Shown in pieces: positions 13,386-26,300 of a DNA stretch of 64,000 nt. Position 1 is the first letter of the stretch, and each line of letters starts with the position of its first letter. Source of the DNA: Cinclus cinclus (taxonomy: Eukaryota > Chordata > Aves > Passeriformes > Cinclidae); assembly GCF_963662255.1 (NCBI RefSeq), contig NC_085055.1:7354602-7418601 (forward strand), read 5' to 3'. The position numbers and the translations under genes were made by a program. The notes under the pieces are model-generated. The model was not told the DNA's origin and made no database searches. It saw only the letters and a program-made list of their open reading frames with translations.

Positions 13386-16300
13386 TGCTCTACAGGTGGA
13401 ACTTTCCAGGGAAACCAGAAAATACATGTACACAGAATGCTTTACATTATTGTTGTGCCAACAAATTCGAAGAAAACTTTCTTCTCAACTCCTTCCTCTC
13501 CAGAAGACCACAGATTAAGCCAGCTATTAAGTAATTCTTATATCCTTTCCATTTAGGTGCTAAATAAAACACCTGTCTAAGTACTTTGCTGTATTGGAGC
13601 CTTCAAAAAGTAGAGTGTGTCAAGACAGAAACCTGCTTTCAGAGCCCTTGACAGTAGAGTGCCTTGAGCTATCAGCTGATCTCCTTTTGAAATGAATTAT
13701 TTTGTGCTTTAGATTATATCAGGTAATCTTCTAGGAAAATCTATAGGCTTTTCAGTCTGTTTGCTGATTGATCTGTAGATGCATTGCTAACTTCTTCCTA
13801 CCTCTTAAGTTCCCTCCTCTCTCTTCCAAACAGCATTTCTTCATTGGGATTGATGTGCATCCCTTTGCTACTTCAGGTACACCTTTGTTTAAGTGTTAAT
13901 GTTTTGTGTTTTGGCCTGTGGCACTAAATTTCTACACTTCAGATGATGTATTTATGGTAGCAACATGCCCACTGACTACCCTCTCTCACAAATTTTGCTC
14001 AAGGCTTCATTGCCTCTTTTTTAGACTTTAAGAAATTAAATACAAATACTCAGCACCAGGGATTAAACATGCACATTTTGGTGATTGCAGGAGTTTGTGA
14101 GTAACTCATATCACATAAACCTACGTTACCTGAAACCCTGCTCTGGGTCCAGTCCCATACCAGAAATGCAGGTATCTCTTTACATTACATTGACTCTAAA
14201 AGTTGGCCCAGGTGTCAAGTCAAAACAAAGGTAATCAGGACTTGCCTGAGAACCAAACAAGGACCAAAAATGGATCAGTTATAAAGAAAAACATTACTTT
14301 CCTCTCCTGGTTTCTACTGAAAGCATTCAGAAGACAGAAATTATTTGGGTTTATGTGGGTGGCAAGAGTGATAGGAAGGATGTAACTCCTAACACTTGTA
14401 GGTAAGAACTTCTGTGCTAGGAGATGTGAAGTTAATTCTGTGGCAGGTTTTCCCACAGCATTACATCACTACAACTGCAGAGGGGAGTACCAAGGTTCCT
14501 CTGGAGCTCACTGCATTTACTTCCTGGCTTGGAACAAAGTCAGACACAAGGTTAGTTTTGGACCAGCTGCATCCACACCAACATTCAAAAGAGGCAGATG
14601 CAAAGTGATAATGAAAATTAGCAACCAAGTCAACCCCATTAAAAGTTGGATTGTGAGTGGATGAGCTTCCACCCACTGCACAAAGGCCATTAAATAGCAG
14701 TGTTCTCATTGGAGTTCATTAAAATTTCAGTGAAATGATTCTGCAATTTCTTTGCACAGTGCCAGGATGACTGTTGGGTTTACAGCAGGCATTGTCAAGT
14801 GCTTCTCGTTGCTTTTAGAGTGACATCAAACTTTTCATTTTATTTTCCTTACTTTCCTGTGCTGCTACTGACAAAATCAGGAAGACCAGTTAAGCAATGG
14901 TTCACCAGTGTGAAAAAGCAAGGTTCATATGTTGTCATTCAATGTGAAATTACTTTCACATAGTAGTCTGTTGCCTGGATATGTTTTGGTTTTTTTTGTT
15001 TTTCTGAATATGTACATTGTCTTGTGGACTTTGAACACCTGAAACCTGAATTATATTGCTCATCATTATTTCAACATAAAAACAGATTGTAATGAAAACA
15101 ATTTTTAATATTGGTTCTTGATGCCTTCCTTATATAATTTATCTAGCACAGAGACTTTTTCTTTTTTAGACTGAAATAATAGGAAGTAGCAAATAGAATA
15201 GCAAATACCTACTGCATTCTGTGGATTCCTAACACTTTTTATCCTTCTAAACATAGGAGATCTTTAAATGCAAATTATTCATTTATGTATACAGGTCTTT
15301 AATCTGCAAATCATTTTGTCAAGAGAGATAAATGTGAGTGCTATCAGCTACGTTGCACAAAAAATAAATTGGCTCCAGTGGTTCTTCCCTTTAAAGGTAG
15401 GTGTAGATGACTGCAAAAGTTCATTTACAATAGTAGGAACATTTAGGATTTATTCTTTCTCTGATTTTCACACCAGACAGAGGGCTTAAAATGGAACTGG
15501 ACAAAAATGTTTTTACATACACTCACTTAGCAACACCTTTTGTGGGTCCTGTTTTCAAAACCAGTGTCTGCTTACAGTATTTGCAGATGTGGCTGGACAT
15601 GGATGTGGGATTCAGCAAACCTCATTCAAACCTCAAATATCTATTCATTGGAAAAGGTCAGGAATGTAGTTGTGAAAGGCTGATGAAAAATGGTAGAGAT
15701 TCTTCTTCAGCTCAAGTATTCAAATAGGGCAGAAATCACAGTGAAGTACAAAACAAAACAAATCAAATCAAACTGCAAGCTTTTCTAAAGCAGTTTTCTA
15801 CAACTACAAGCCCTTTATCAAGCCCAACAGGATGACCTGTATCGAGGCCATATGTCTTTACACCAGTGTTCTACCACAAGATATCACATCCTCTGCTCTA
15901 CTTGCACAGCTTTACTGGAAGTAATTTTACAAATTTCACAGACTTTTTCTTCCACCCAAGTACAATTCGTAGAACAAAGAAAAGATACATATAAATGAGG
16001 AAACTTGGAAGCAGGTAATTTTTTAAAAGAACTCCAAGACTTTTGCTAAGTTCTAATGTGGTTTTGTCACTTGGTAAGACATGAGGCCAATATGATTTTA
16101 TCTCATATCTTTCAAATATCTACCTGTGTCGTTTGTCTCCACTAAGAATTAATGATGCATAGTAATTTACAGAGCATCTCAGTGCTCCCTGTTTCCTAAG
16201 CTTCTGCTAAGGTTGGATAGTTGTCAACCTTCTGCCAAAATTTCAGAATGAGCAATGGAACCAAAAAGGTTTTTACCCACTTAAAGGCAAAGATAGATTA

Positions 16301-18734
16301 ATTTTTTATCATTATTTTGATTTTTATGGCATGAGTTGCTAAGTGTCAGCACTTCACTGAATGGAATGTAAGACTCAGGTTGTTACATTATAAGAGCATA
16401 AGTCTGAATTTAGTTGACCTTTTGCCTGTTTTTTAAAACAAAATATGCTAAGAAAGGATGCTTCTGGGTTTTTATTTTACTGAAAGGTAGGAAATGTGCT
16501 CAGAAGAACAGAGAAATGACCCTCGTTCTGTATCAGAAAAAGCACTCAAGTTATTTGGCAGCAAAATAACTGATAGTTTAAAACAACAACATTTTTTTCA
16601 AACAATTTTTCAGCCTATTAGTAGCATAAGAGGAATATCACTGTGTGTTCCCCTTTTCACAACTAATCTTACTTTAAAATATCCCTATTCTAAACACTTA
16701 CATTGTTGATGTCAGTTGTCTCACTCTTGCACAAGTCTTTGAAAAAAGCTAAAATTTTTCTGCTTCTGGCTGAGGTAAACATTAACAGAGTCTGATGTCA
16801 GAAGGTCCCTGAATGACAATTCCATTGTGACCTTCAGTTACACAGATGATTCCATTAATTCATGTATGAGCTAGAGCATACTCAATATTGATTGAAAAAT
16901 CAATAGTGATAGGAATCTAAAAAGGCCTTTATATTTTTCCTGCCTGGATACTTGCAGATTTTGGACAAAATCACTTTTACAAAATATGAAAACTCTGCTA
17001 TGATACAGTTTCATTGTGAGTTACATTTTCAGGGGTTTTCTGGCTTTTTCCTGAACCCTCTATAGTATGTCCATATACTTCCTGAATTTTAGAAAATGCC
17101 ATTTGGAAGGATAGGAGTGTGGGTTGGTTGTTTATTTGTTGAAATCAATGCTTGCAAAGTTTTCTCTCTTGAAAATGTGGCTTATATTGCTCATGCTATA
17201 TCATCATCATAAATGCTTTTCCCATCCTAAATAAAGTAGGCAGAAGTTATTAACTTTCATTAATTCATTTTGAAAGGCTGTTCCAGAAACTTCTTCAAGC
17301 TCCCATTGTAAACTTCTTTCCAAACTTAAGTCAATTAATGGTCATTTTATATCTTTAGGGGACTCCTTTTGCTAGTCATGTTTTCTGTCTTTTATAGCCT
17401 CAGTCTCTCATGGATCATTATCCCCTCTGTGTGCCTTGATGTATTTGAAGACAACATCCTAATCCTCCAGTGTTGAATGCTTCACCCTACATTTTGCTCA
17501 CTCAAAAAGGGAACCCTTTATCTGCTCTTTCCAACCAAGGGTCCCAAGGATTCAGAATCCTGCAACTTCTGACTTAGTGTCTTGGCATGATGCAGCTTGC
17601 TCTGCCTCCTGAGCTGTGGAGTTTTCAGAGAGGACAGAGAATGGTTCAACCAAATTTACCCAACGTATCTCCTTCACCACAGCAGCTCTAGGAAATGAAA
17701 GTGGCAGTTTCACTGTGGGTGTTGCAAAATGAAACAAAAAAATGAAATGAAAATGAAACCTTACAAAGTCTCATGAAAAGAAATTAAGTAGCTACTATCA
17801 GAGGAATTCTTGAGTTCTTGAATCTGGATCCTCCCTTTTCCTATTTCGGTAAATGTTTAAAGCAATTTAATTTAGTAGTAACTCATAAGTTACTTTCAGT
17901 GAAAACTGAACTTAGAACAGATTCATCATCTATGTTCTGGCTGATATACTGCAAATTATTATGGCCCACAACCTGCTAAAGCCCTTTTCTACCCCCATTT
18001 AACCCAGACACAGCAATCCAAAATTAGCATGTAAACAACCCTGTCTCTTTAACCACTATCATCCTCACACTTCCAGAAAAACAAAATTTATCAGGCAAAT
18101 TCAGATGCAGATTGCATTTGCTCAAGCTAGTCCTCCTTATCACTAAAGCCCAGAACTGTCCCCCAGTTCTGCAAATGTGGACACCCAGGCACCTCATGCA
18201 GTTCTGGAGTAATTTTGTAAAATCCGTGTCCTGTTTTTATTCCTAAGGACAGCAGCTCATGCATAGTTTATTAATGGTTTGTTTTTTTGGTGATTTTTTG
18301 TTTTGTTTTTTTTTTAACTCCAGAGACCATTTTTTAGCAGTTGACATTGAGACTCTGTGTCTTGGCAACTGAATAAATGAACCTCAGTCTAGTGAGTCTT
18401 GGGAGGAACGAAAACTTCTGGCATAGAATTTTTATAGCACAACTGTTTGCTTCATATTACCCGTTTCCTTTATCCTGGAAAATCCCGAGTGGACTCTGCC
18501 AATAGGAAAGAAGGCACCTTTTTTCAGGAAGGGCTCTCTTGCTCATGTGTGGCCTTGGTACCATGGACAGAATAAATTGTGGGTAATTTATAAAGATTTA
18601 AACAAAATTTAGAATAAAAGGTACCCTCCAAAATTTATGTGGAATATTATTCAAGATTAGGAGTATTCATGCACACAGCATGGGAAAAAAACATTCATGC
18701 TGTTGAACCTGTATCTTTCCTTCACTTATGGCAT

Positions 18735-18872
18735 ATCAGGATCACGGAACCATAGAAATGCTGAGGTTGAAAACGACCTCCAAGGTCATCAGGTCCAACC
18801 ATCAACCCAGCACTGCCTTGTTCACCACTAAACCATGTCCCCAAGTGCCACTGCCACACATTCTTTTACAAT
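18735..18872 (-). mobile_element. CR1 LINE fragment (3' end at left)
   Basis: The stretch ACCATAGAAATGCTGAGGTT, then AACGACCTCCAAGGTCATC, AGGTCCAACCATCAACCCAG and CCACTAAACCATGTCCCCAA, is the reverse complement of the typical avian CR1 3' region (CATAGAA, then GACCTCCAAGGTCATC, then GTCCAACC). Similarity fades after about 18,870, so only the 3' terminal part remains. CR1 copies are usually 5'-truncated, which fits. Confidence 0.85.
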
Positions 18873-19184
18873 TTTGGGCATTTGCACCTCCTTACCCAGT
18901 AGCCAGATTTCTCAACATTTTTTGGCCTTTATTGTCCAAAATCCTCACCCGTCTGACAGCCATGGTTACAACTAGCACAAAATCAAGATTCACATGAAGA
19001 AACTAAAAATGAAAACATCTGATGGGTAAAACATCATCATGATCTCCCGGTCATTTAAGTCTGATGCTCAATGGGAAAGATCAGCAGAAAGAGGATTTGA
19101 TAGCATTGCTATTGAAATGGCCTTAGGCTGAGACAGGAGATTCAGATTAGATATCTGAAAAAAAATGTCACAGTTAGGATAGTC

Positions 19185-19365
19185 AGGCACTGGGATAGTG
19201 GTCCAAGGAGGTGGTGGTCACCATCCCTGAAGGTGTTTCAGAGGTATTTTGATCTGGCACTGGGTGATGTGGTTTAGAGCTTACAGTGGTAGTGCTGGGT
19301 TGATGGCTGAATTTCATTATCTTAAAGGTCTCTCCCAACCCAGATGATTCTATGGTTCTATATTT
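19185..19365 (+). mobile_element. CR1 LINE fragment, 3' end
   Basis: The plus strand reads ATCCCTGAAGGTGTTTCAGA, then GTGCTGGGTTGATGGCTGAA, and ends with TCTCCCAACCCAGATGATTC followed by TATGGTTCTAT. This is the CR1 3' end with its ATTCTATG-type terminal repeat. It lies in the opposite orientation to the copy at 18,735 and about 150 bp before the FXR1 CpG island begins. Confidence 0.85.
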
Positions 19366-19981
19366 AAAACTATTGCAAAAATGCATGGATTTGGCACAGG
19401 TACAGGCCGTTCATCAGGCTCCGCATGACTAAGCTTATGTGAGCATCCAGCTCACTGCACAATTCGCGTCCCATGCGTTGTGAGGGCCAGCACACCACAG
19501 GCATTTTTTATTTTTTATTGTTTCTGCGGGCAGCAGGGCAGGGGGAAGGCAGGCAGGGCAGCCCCGGAGGGGTGTGAGCAGGGCGGGGCAGGGCGCTCCG
19601 TGAGGGACAAAGCCGAGCCGGGCGCTGGATGCCGGGCACCATCTTAACATCCCCGGGCGGCGGCTCTGGAGCCGACGGAGCCCCCTCAGGCGCGGCCTCT
19701 TGAGCGGCGTTCACTGCAAAGCGCGGCCCGCCCCGCATCGTGTCCGCACGCGGCCGCGCCCCGCGCTCCCCCTCAGCCCCGCGCCGGCGGGCGGGGAGAT
19801 AACGGCGGGGAGCCATTCCCGGGAGCCCTTCCCGCAGGGACCGCCCCGCTCCGCCGGCCGCGGGGAGCCCTCCCCGCAGCGCCCGCCCCGCCCCGCCCCG
19901 CCCGGAGCAGCAGGAGGGGCCGGAGGCGCGGCCCGGCGGGCGGAGGGGGCGGGCGCCGCGCTCTCCCCCCGCGGTGACAGT

Positions 19982-19989
19982 TTCTAGAA
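19982..19989 (+). promoter_or_regulatory. Heat-shock-element-like palindrome TTCTAGAA
   Basis: TTCTAGAA consists of two inverted nTTCn units as in HSF sites, followed by GCTC, an imperfect third unit. It is 31 bp before the FXR1 start codon, so it is either in the core promoter or the 5' UTR. Function is inference from the motif alone; short motifs arise by chance. Confidence 0.25.
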
Positions 19990-20019
19990 GCTCGTCCCGG
20001 CGTCCTTTGCGGCCCCAAC

Positions 20020-20070
20020 ATGGAGGAGCTGACGGTGGAAGTGCGCGGCTCCAACGGGGCCTTCTACAAG
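20020..20070 (+). CDS. FXR1: FXR1 coding exon 1
   Basis: Encodes residues 1-17, [17 protein letters not shown], the start of the first Tudor domain, and ends on a codon boundary at AAG|GTACCG. Human FXR1 starts [10 protein letters not shown], so residue 2 differs (E for A). The ATG context is CAACATGG. The exon lies inside the CpG island. Confidence 0.96.
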
Positions 20071-23000
20071 GTACCGGCGGCGGGGGCGGCTCCTCGCCCG
20101 GCGGGGCCGGGGCCGAAGGGCCGCGGGGGAGGGGACGGTGAGAGGGGAAGGTGCCGGGGTGCGGGGCCGGGGGCGGCGGGGATGGAGCTGAGCGGGGCGG
20201 CGGCGGCGGGGGGGCGGCGGTGACGGGGCTGGTGAGGGCTGCGCGCAGGGGAGGTTCGTGTGTGGGGAAGGCAGAGCTCTGGCGGGGCCGGGGGGAGCAG
20301 ATGCGCGGCGCGGGGATTCCCTGAGCCTTCATTTTGGGAAGGGTGGGTGGGCGTGTGGGGGGGTGGTGTTGGAAGATGCAGGGGCTTTTGGGTGGCACGG
20401 GGTGAACCGGGGCGATAATAATGATTTAAAAATATTTTAAATAATTTTTTTAAAGATTTCGAGTTTATTTATGCCTTCAGAAATCTTCCTTCACCATCAC
20501 CCTCCCTGGAATGTCAGGATGGTACAGGATCAATGCAGAATACTCTCAGCTGTTGCCTGTCAGTCATTTTCCCCTAAGCCTGGCTTCAGATGTTTAAGAA
20601 TCCCAGCTCTTTTTATGGCAGTAGGCTCCTGTCTTTCTCTCCAGAAGGGCTGGTTCCAGCCAGTACTGTGAGCGTGCAGCGTGGCTGTGTTCTGGGAGCA
20701 TTTAATCTCGGGACTCTCTTTAGCTATTGTGCCTAACCACATGCACAGTGTGGCACTGCACAGGCAGTACTGCGCTTGGTTTGGGGCTGGCCCTTTTGAT
20801 TCCCCCTCCCCCCTTCAAAATTTCCTGTGTGCAGCTGTGGATTTGGCTTGGGAATCATGTGGTGACTGTACAGTATGTGGAGGCAGTTGGGTGTAAGGGA
20901 TTGTAACCAGCTGACTACAGGAGTTAGTTCTTTCAACTGGTCAAGACAAATGGGAGATGCCCTTATGGGGAAAGAATGCAGTGGGGTAAACTGCATCCCT
21001 AGTAGGGAACCCTCTGAATTTTTTACCAAAATGAGTAGATAATAAATTTTGCACAGTTGATAATTTTTTTGTTAAACTTTCAGTATCACACAGAAACCCA
21101 CGTCACAATCATTTGCATCTAGAACGGGATACTCCTTAATAGAATTGATTTTCTTTCCCCCGAGCATTAAGAAGCCCAGAATTTGGAAACACTTTTCTTA
21201 GCCTTCCATGTTATACCTTGTGATCTTGGACAACTTTCCAAAAGATGAATCAGTTGCTCTTCTGCTTAAGAGGGATGTCAGACACATGGGAGTATGAGGT
21301 GTGCTGAATTTTTGGACTGAAGGAGTCTGTGTGCACAGAATTTGCTACCATAAGCCTGATTTAAAATCTGCAAGGATGGCTTCTCCTCCTAAATCAGTGA
21401 GAATTATCAGCCTTGGATTATCATTATCATGTGTTTTAGCCCTGTGAACAGTGACTTAAAAAAGCGGAAGTTTTAATTAAAAATGGCATAATGGCTTTGA
21501 GATCAATGAAGTGGTGATTAAGTCCAGTGATGGCATCTTCATGGTGGATGAAGGCAGGTTAGTATGATTGGATGCACAATGATCAAAGCCCCAACCTAGA
21601 GTAATCCAGTGTTAAGGGGGAGGAGGAAAAAAAACACACAATCCCCATTAAAAAAGACCCAAACCAAACTATTCAAACAAACACAATTCTAAAAGATTAT
21701 TCTTGTGAGCTAAATGCAGTGAAGTGTGTGTGTCAGTGACTCCATTTTGTGAGTCTTACTCTTGAGGAAGGCAGAGGTTTTGCATTTATTTTGGAACTAG
21801 GTAACACTCCTAGGTCACTTGCTGTTTGAAGTGACCTAAAGCAGAGAGGTGTGTCAGTCTCTTTTAGGTAGCGTCCTATTTTGGGCACCAGTAGCATTGA
21901 TCACTGCAAGATAATGACAATAGGCTCATCTTTTCTTAGCTGTCTGACACTATGGAAAGAGGCAAAAGTTTTCTGAAGAGAAAAAGCAGAATCTGTAAGA
22001 TGGGATGAGACTTGAGGTTTGCCTTTAGAAGAGTCTGAATTTGAATTAATTAGTACAACATAACCCCAGGTAAATGAGGTCAGAAAGATCTTGCTATGCC
22101 AACAGAGATAAAAACCAAAATAATTATGTAAACAATAACATGAAAAATTTTCTTTTAATGAATTGTTACTATGATCTGCAGCTTAGCTGCAGTAGAACAA
22201 ATGCAGTGGTTAAATCTGTTGGAGCATTATGGTGAGTTTTCAGGACTTACTAGAGGTTTGACCATGGTAAATGGTACTTTTTATTTTTAAGTTTCTTTAG
22301 TTCCTGTAATAATTGGTCTTCAGTTTCCTAAGTGCAGGAAGAACATATATGATATGGATGCACTATGGTTGCAATAAATTAGTATGAAAAATTAATATTC
22401 TTTATTAAAATTCATGCATCATGAAAAGCATTTTGAATTTTCATGTGTCAGTGGGTAGTTATGGTAAATCCCAAGGTAATTTAAAAAAAAACAGAAGGCA
22501 TATTGTGATCTAATTTTCAACTTGCATATCTAAACCACCAAACTAATTTGTGGTTTCTTTTTTTTTTCCCATTTGCTTTAAAGAAGAATATAATCTGGAG
22601 AACAGGACAGCATTTACTGTATATTTTATGCCAGGTTCTCAACCATTACACAGCAGAGCCAGTGTTTAGCCACTTGCTGCAGCTTAGAAGACTTTGCATG
22701 TATCATAATTTTGAGCACCCATTTGTCTTTGGAGAGCAGATGGCACTGATGGGGCTTGGGTGGTTGTGGCCTTCTGAAAATTGGTGGGGATTTGTGCTGT
22801 AGAACAGGGGACAACAGACAGGGTTTGCTGAAGACTACTGGTTATGGATTTATATTAAAGGTGCAGTGAAGGTGTCCTGAGAGTAGAAAAGTTGATGCTT
22901 TCTAGGTGAAGACTTAAGTGGCAGGAAGCTTTTTTGTCTTTGGGACATTAGACTTCTTTATGTATAGAATGGACAAAAGTACCTGGATTTCTTTGGTTTC

Positions 23001-23286
23001 TGAACGTGTTGAAGAATGTGAAAGCTGATTACTGCCTACCTTGTCTTGGCCAGCCTGCAGTGCTTTCAGGATGATGGTTCACCATGTCACTAGGATGATG
23101 AAGTAATTCACAGAATCACACTTGGCTGAAGCTGGCAGAGACTCTGGGAGTTCATCTGGTCCACACCTCTGCTCTCGTGGGGCTACCTAGAGCCAGTTGC
23201 CCATGTCTAGATGGCTTTTGAGTATCTCTGAGGGTGGAAACTTTACAACCTCCCAGAAAAACTGTGCTCTGCCCAGTCACTCTCAC

Positions 23287-23321
<35 letters not shown>

Positions 23322-26300
23322 CATACAGAAATTCCTGTATTCACATTTGTGTCATTGCCTCTGGACCTGCCAGCTGTTGGGGGGTCTTGGAAGAACAGAC
23401 AAAAATTTCAGTTTTACTGGGCATCTCCATTAGCCTTTATGGGCTCACTTGTATGCAGATTAAGAGCCCTGGTGATGCACATTATTCATGATTTCCCATG
23501 TGAGCTTCCCTGAAATAGGTTGGGCCTTACAGTAAAGACCAAGGTACATAAATTGAATGTCGGATCAGTTCCTCTGACTGAGTCTTTCAGTAGCATTTGA
23601 ACAACTCTGGAAGGTCCAGTGTGTCCTTCCTTGTAGGGACTTGGTTGTGCTGGAAAATGGGTTCTGGTGTGCTGCAGGCCCTTGTGTTCTTTAAGTTGTA
23701 CAGCAGTAGCTGTTTATATTATGAAAGGGAAAAAAAAAACCTGTGAAATTCAAACGGAACTCAACCCTTGATTTACAGGTTCTGAAGTGTTTCCTTGTTG
23801 GCCTGTTCCTCTTTCAAGAAGTGCAGTTTTCTGGAAACAAGACTAAGCAAAGTGCTGGTAGCAGGAGTTGGCATTGGCCTCAAGGCAGACACAAGCCAAA
23901 ATATTAGTAAGGGGAAAAAGTGATGAATGACGAGTACACACCATTTCTCCACATATAGAGCCAAAGCTTGATGAGCAACTCTGTGGGAGTGAAGATTTAT
24001 GCATCAATAAAAATAAAATTATTTTAAAAATTTTTCTTACCATTTTTATTGAGTGGCTTTGCAAACAACTTGAGTTGCTCTGAGTGGTTTTTATCTTGAT
24101 GGTTATTAAAATGTTTGTCATAAGGAGTGTAGCTCACTCACTGTTCATACCGAGTTACTACACCAGGAAACTGTAACTGGAATGGCCTTTGTTTTTTTCT
24201 TTAAACATTTTAACTGTGTTGTAGTTATCAGCATTTTTTTAAATTACATCTATTGCTACATCTGTATGGGTGGGAAATTTTAAACAACTTTAAAGTTGTT
24301 CCTGATCAGTTGAAAGTTGTGTGGAGTCTTGCGAGAAGTAACTGTAGTTACTGTTGCTATTGGTGAGCTGTTTGCTTGAGCTTTTTAGGCTGATAGAAGG
24401 GACATGCCAGAGGGAATGGTTATTGATTGCTGAAGTAGGTGATCAGTGGAGGGTGTTTTCCAGAAGTTTTGCCGTTTTGGAGGATGCATATGAAGAAACC
24501 AGTGTAAGAAATGAGTGATTGAGATGTCTGTGAATAAGCCCAAATTCAGTGCTGAGGCTCTTGCATGACTGTCACAGCAGCCCTTGAATTTATACATAGT
24601 TGTGATTGTGGATGGAAATAAGCAGGAACGTCATAAATTAAACTGCTTGCTAAAACTGATGGGATACTTCAGTATATTTTTCTTTCCTGATACCAGCTTG
24701 TAGTGTTTGTGGTTTGCAGTTAGCCACAGCTGCTTGCTTTTATCAGTTCCTTGTATAAACAGGTGCAGCTAATCACCTACAATGAAAATAATACCAAGTT
24801 CAGTCTTTCTTATCAAGTGGTTTGATGATTTGCAAGTTTCCTTTATTTTCTTTCTTTTTCCTCTGGGGGCTCAGCATGAGACACATCCTTTACCAATAAT
24901 TATTTCATGTGTTTGTTACACAAACACTTGTGTTTCAGTGTTAGTTAGGAATACCAAGGGTTCTTGCATCTGAAAAGGAGTGAAAGGCTTGGTAATTGGA
25001 TATAGGCTGCTTGACCTTTATGTCACTGGTTCAGAAACAGTCCATGGTACCAGATGCCAAAGTGTTTGCTGTTTGAAATTGGCTCAGCAGTGGGTAAGGT
25101 GATATTAATACAGTTTTAGTGTGCAGGTATGCGTGACTCAAAGGCCAACACAGTGGCTGTCCCTGGAAAGAAATTTTGTAGCTAAACTATCAGCACCTAA
25201 TATTTAGTTTGGGTCATCCTACTTGGGGATCAGAAACTTATAGAAAGTAGGAAGGATATGGAGGGAACTTGAATTTCATCTTCCTGTTTTACAGATTTTG
25301 TGACTTTGCCCAGAATTGGATTTAAAAAAAATAAAGTTGTGTGTGTGCATATATTCGTACACAGACATACAGTTCACTGTAAGGGCACTTCAGTAAGTCT
25401 TGATCCGTTTATGTTATCAGCAGATCCTAATCCTAAATCCATGAGCAAACCCCAGGTAAAAGGGAAAGAGTGTGTGTGGGTGTCTGTTATGAAATGAGGG
25501 AGTCTCAGCTGCAGTGATTTTGGTGCAGATGATTGGCTGAGAGCTTCTTGCGCACCCTGTCCAGCCCCAGGTTAGAGTCCCTGGATCTCCCATCCACTCC
25601 CTCTGCATGTGCAGGTGCTGGGAGCCCGGCTCCTGCCAAGTGAGTGGCAGAGACAGGCTGAGCCCAGGAGCCTGTGGAGCCAGCAGGACATTAATAGCCT
25701 GTAGTACAGTACAGTCTCCTGCTCCTGCTGAGCAGAGCTGCTGCAGCCAGAGCATACATGGACTGCCAGGGATCCAGCTCGCAGCATAAACACAGTGACT
25801 GACACTCATATCTGGACAGGCTGAAACAGAGCTCTGGCAGCATGAAGTCATGCCAGTTTTTCTTCCCCTCTTACCCTCTGCAGATTTGTGTGTGGTACAA
25901 AACACACACAAAGTTATGTGTAAGCTCACTTGCTGATACTGCAATGCCTCACTCTTTTTGGTGCCACTGTATTTATTGATGATGTGTTTGGTGGTCTCCT
26001 GTTAGCTCTGCCTCATCACCTGAGGTACATGGAATGATGTGTTAGGAACAGAGAACTCTTCAAACTTCGAAACTGGCATTACCTGTCTTAGGCAACACTG
26101 CTAAATTAAATGTCAGTAACAGAGAGCATTGTTCATTAGAGCAAAAGTTAAGGTGATGGATTATTACTTAATTTAGTAGAGAGTGTTTTTGATGAAGTAT
26201 CAGGCATGACTAGTCCAAATTTATTTATATAGGTTACCTCACAAATAAAGAACTTGTTCAGAACTCCCTAACTGAAAACCAGGTTATTTAGTTTTCTGTT

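Larger units (their letters stand above)
1..18730. other. Gene-poor flanking DNA upstream of FXR1
   Basis: I see no coding exon that I can recognise here. Open frames are short (about 110 codons at most), do not resemble known proteins, and lack consistent splice borders. The DNA is AT-rich, with homopolymers (A23 at 2842-2864, T15 at 8335-8349), AT-rich simple sequence (about 1200-1300 and 13280-13385) and a duplicated segment near 3270-3475. In human the next gene on this side is CCDC39, but I could not find any of its coiled-coil exons, so it probably lies outside the window. Non-coding transcripts or distal enhancers cannot be excluded by reading alone. Confidence 0.6.
19500..20420 (+). 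promoter_or_regulatory. FXR1: FXR1 CpG-island promoter
   Basis: Base composition changes sharply from AT-rich to very GC- and CpG-rich. A cluster of CCGCCCC GC boxes (Sp/KLF type) sits at about 19,885-19,915, and there is no TATA box at a suitable distance. A palindromic TTCTAGAA heat-shock-element-like core lies at 19,982-19,989, just before the start codon. The transcription start is probably within about 100 bp upstream of 20,020, but I cannot fix it. Long open frames on both strands here reflect GC content and are not genes. Confidence 0.85.

Noticed and set aside
19508..20398. 296-codon minus-strand open frame over the FXR1 promoter
   Set aside because: It is proline-, arginine- and alanine-rich, as expected from GC-rich CpG-island DNA with few stops, and it overlaps the FXR1 first exon in antisense. 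No known domain.
25417..25944. 175-codon minus-strand open frame in FXR1 intron 1
   Set aside because: Intronic, antisense, cysteine- and serine-rich by composition, and without any recognisable domain or partner exon.
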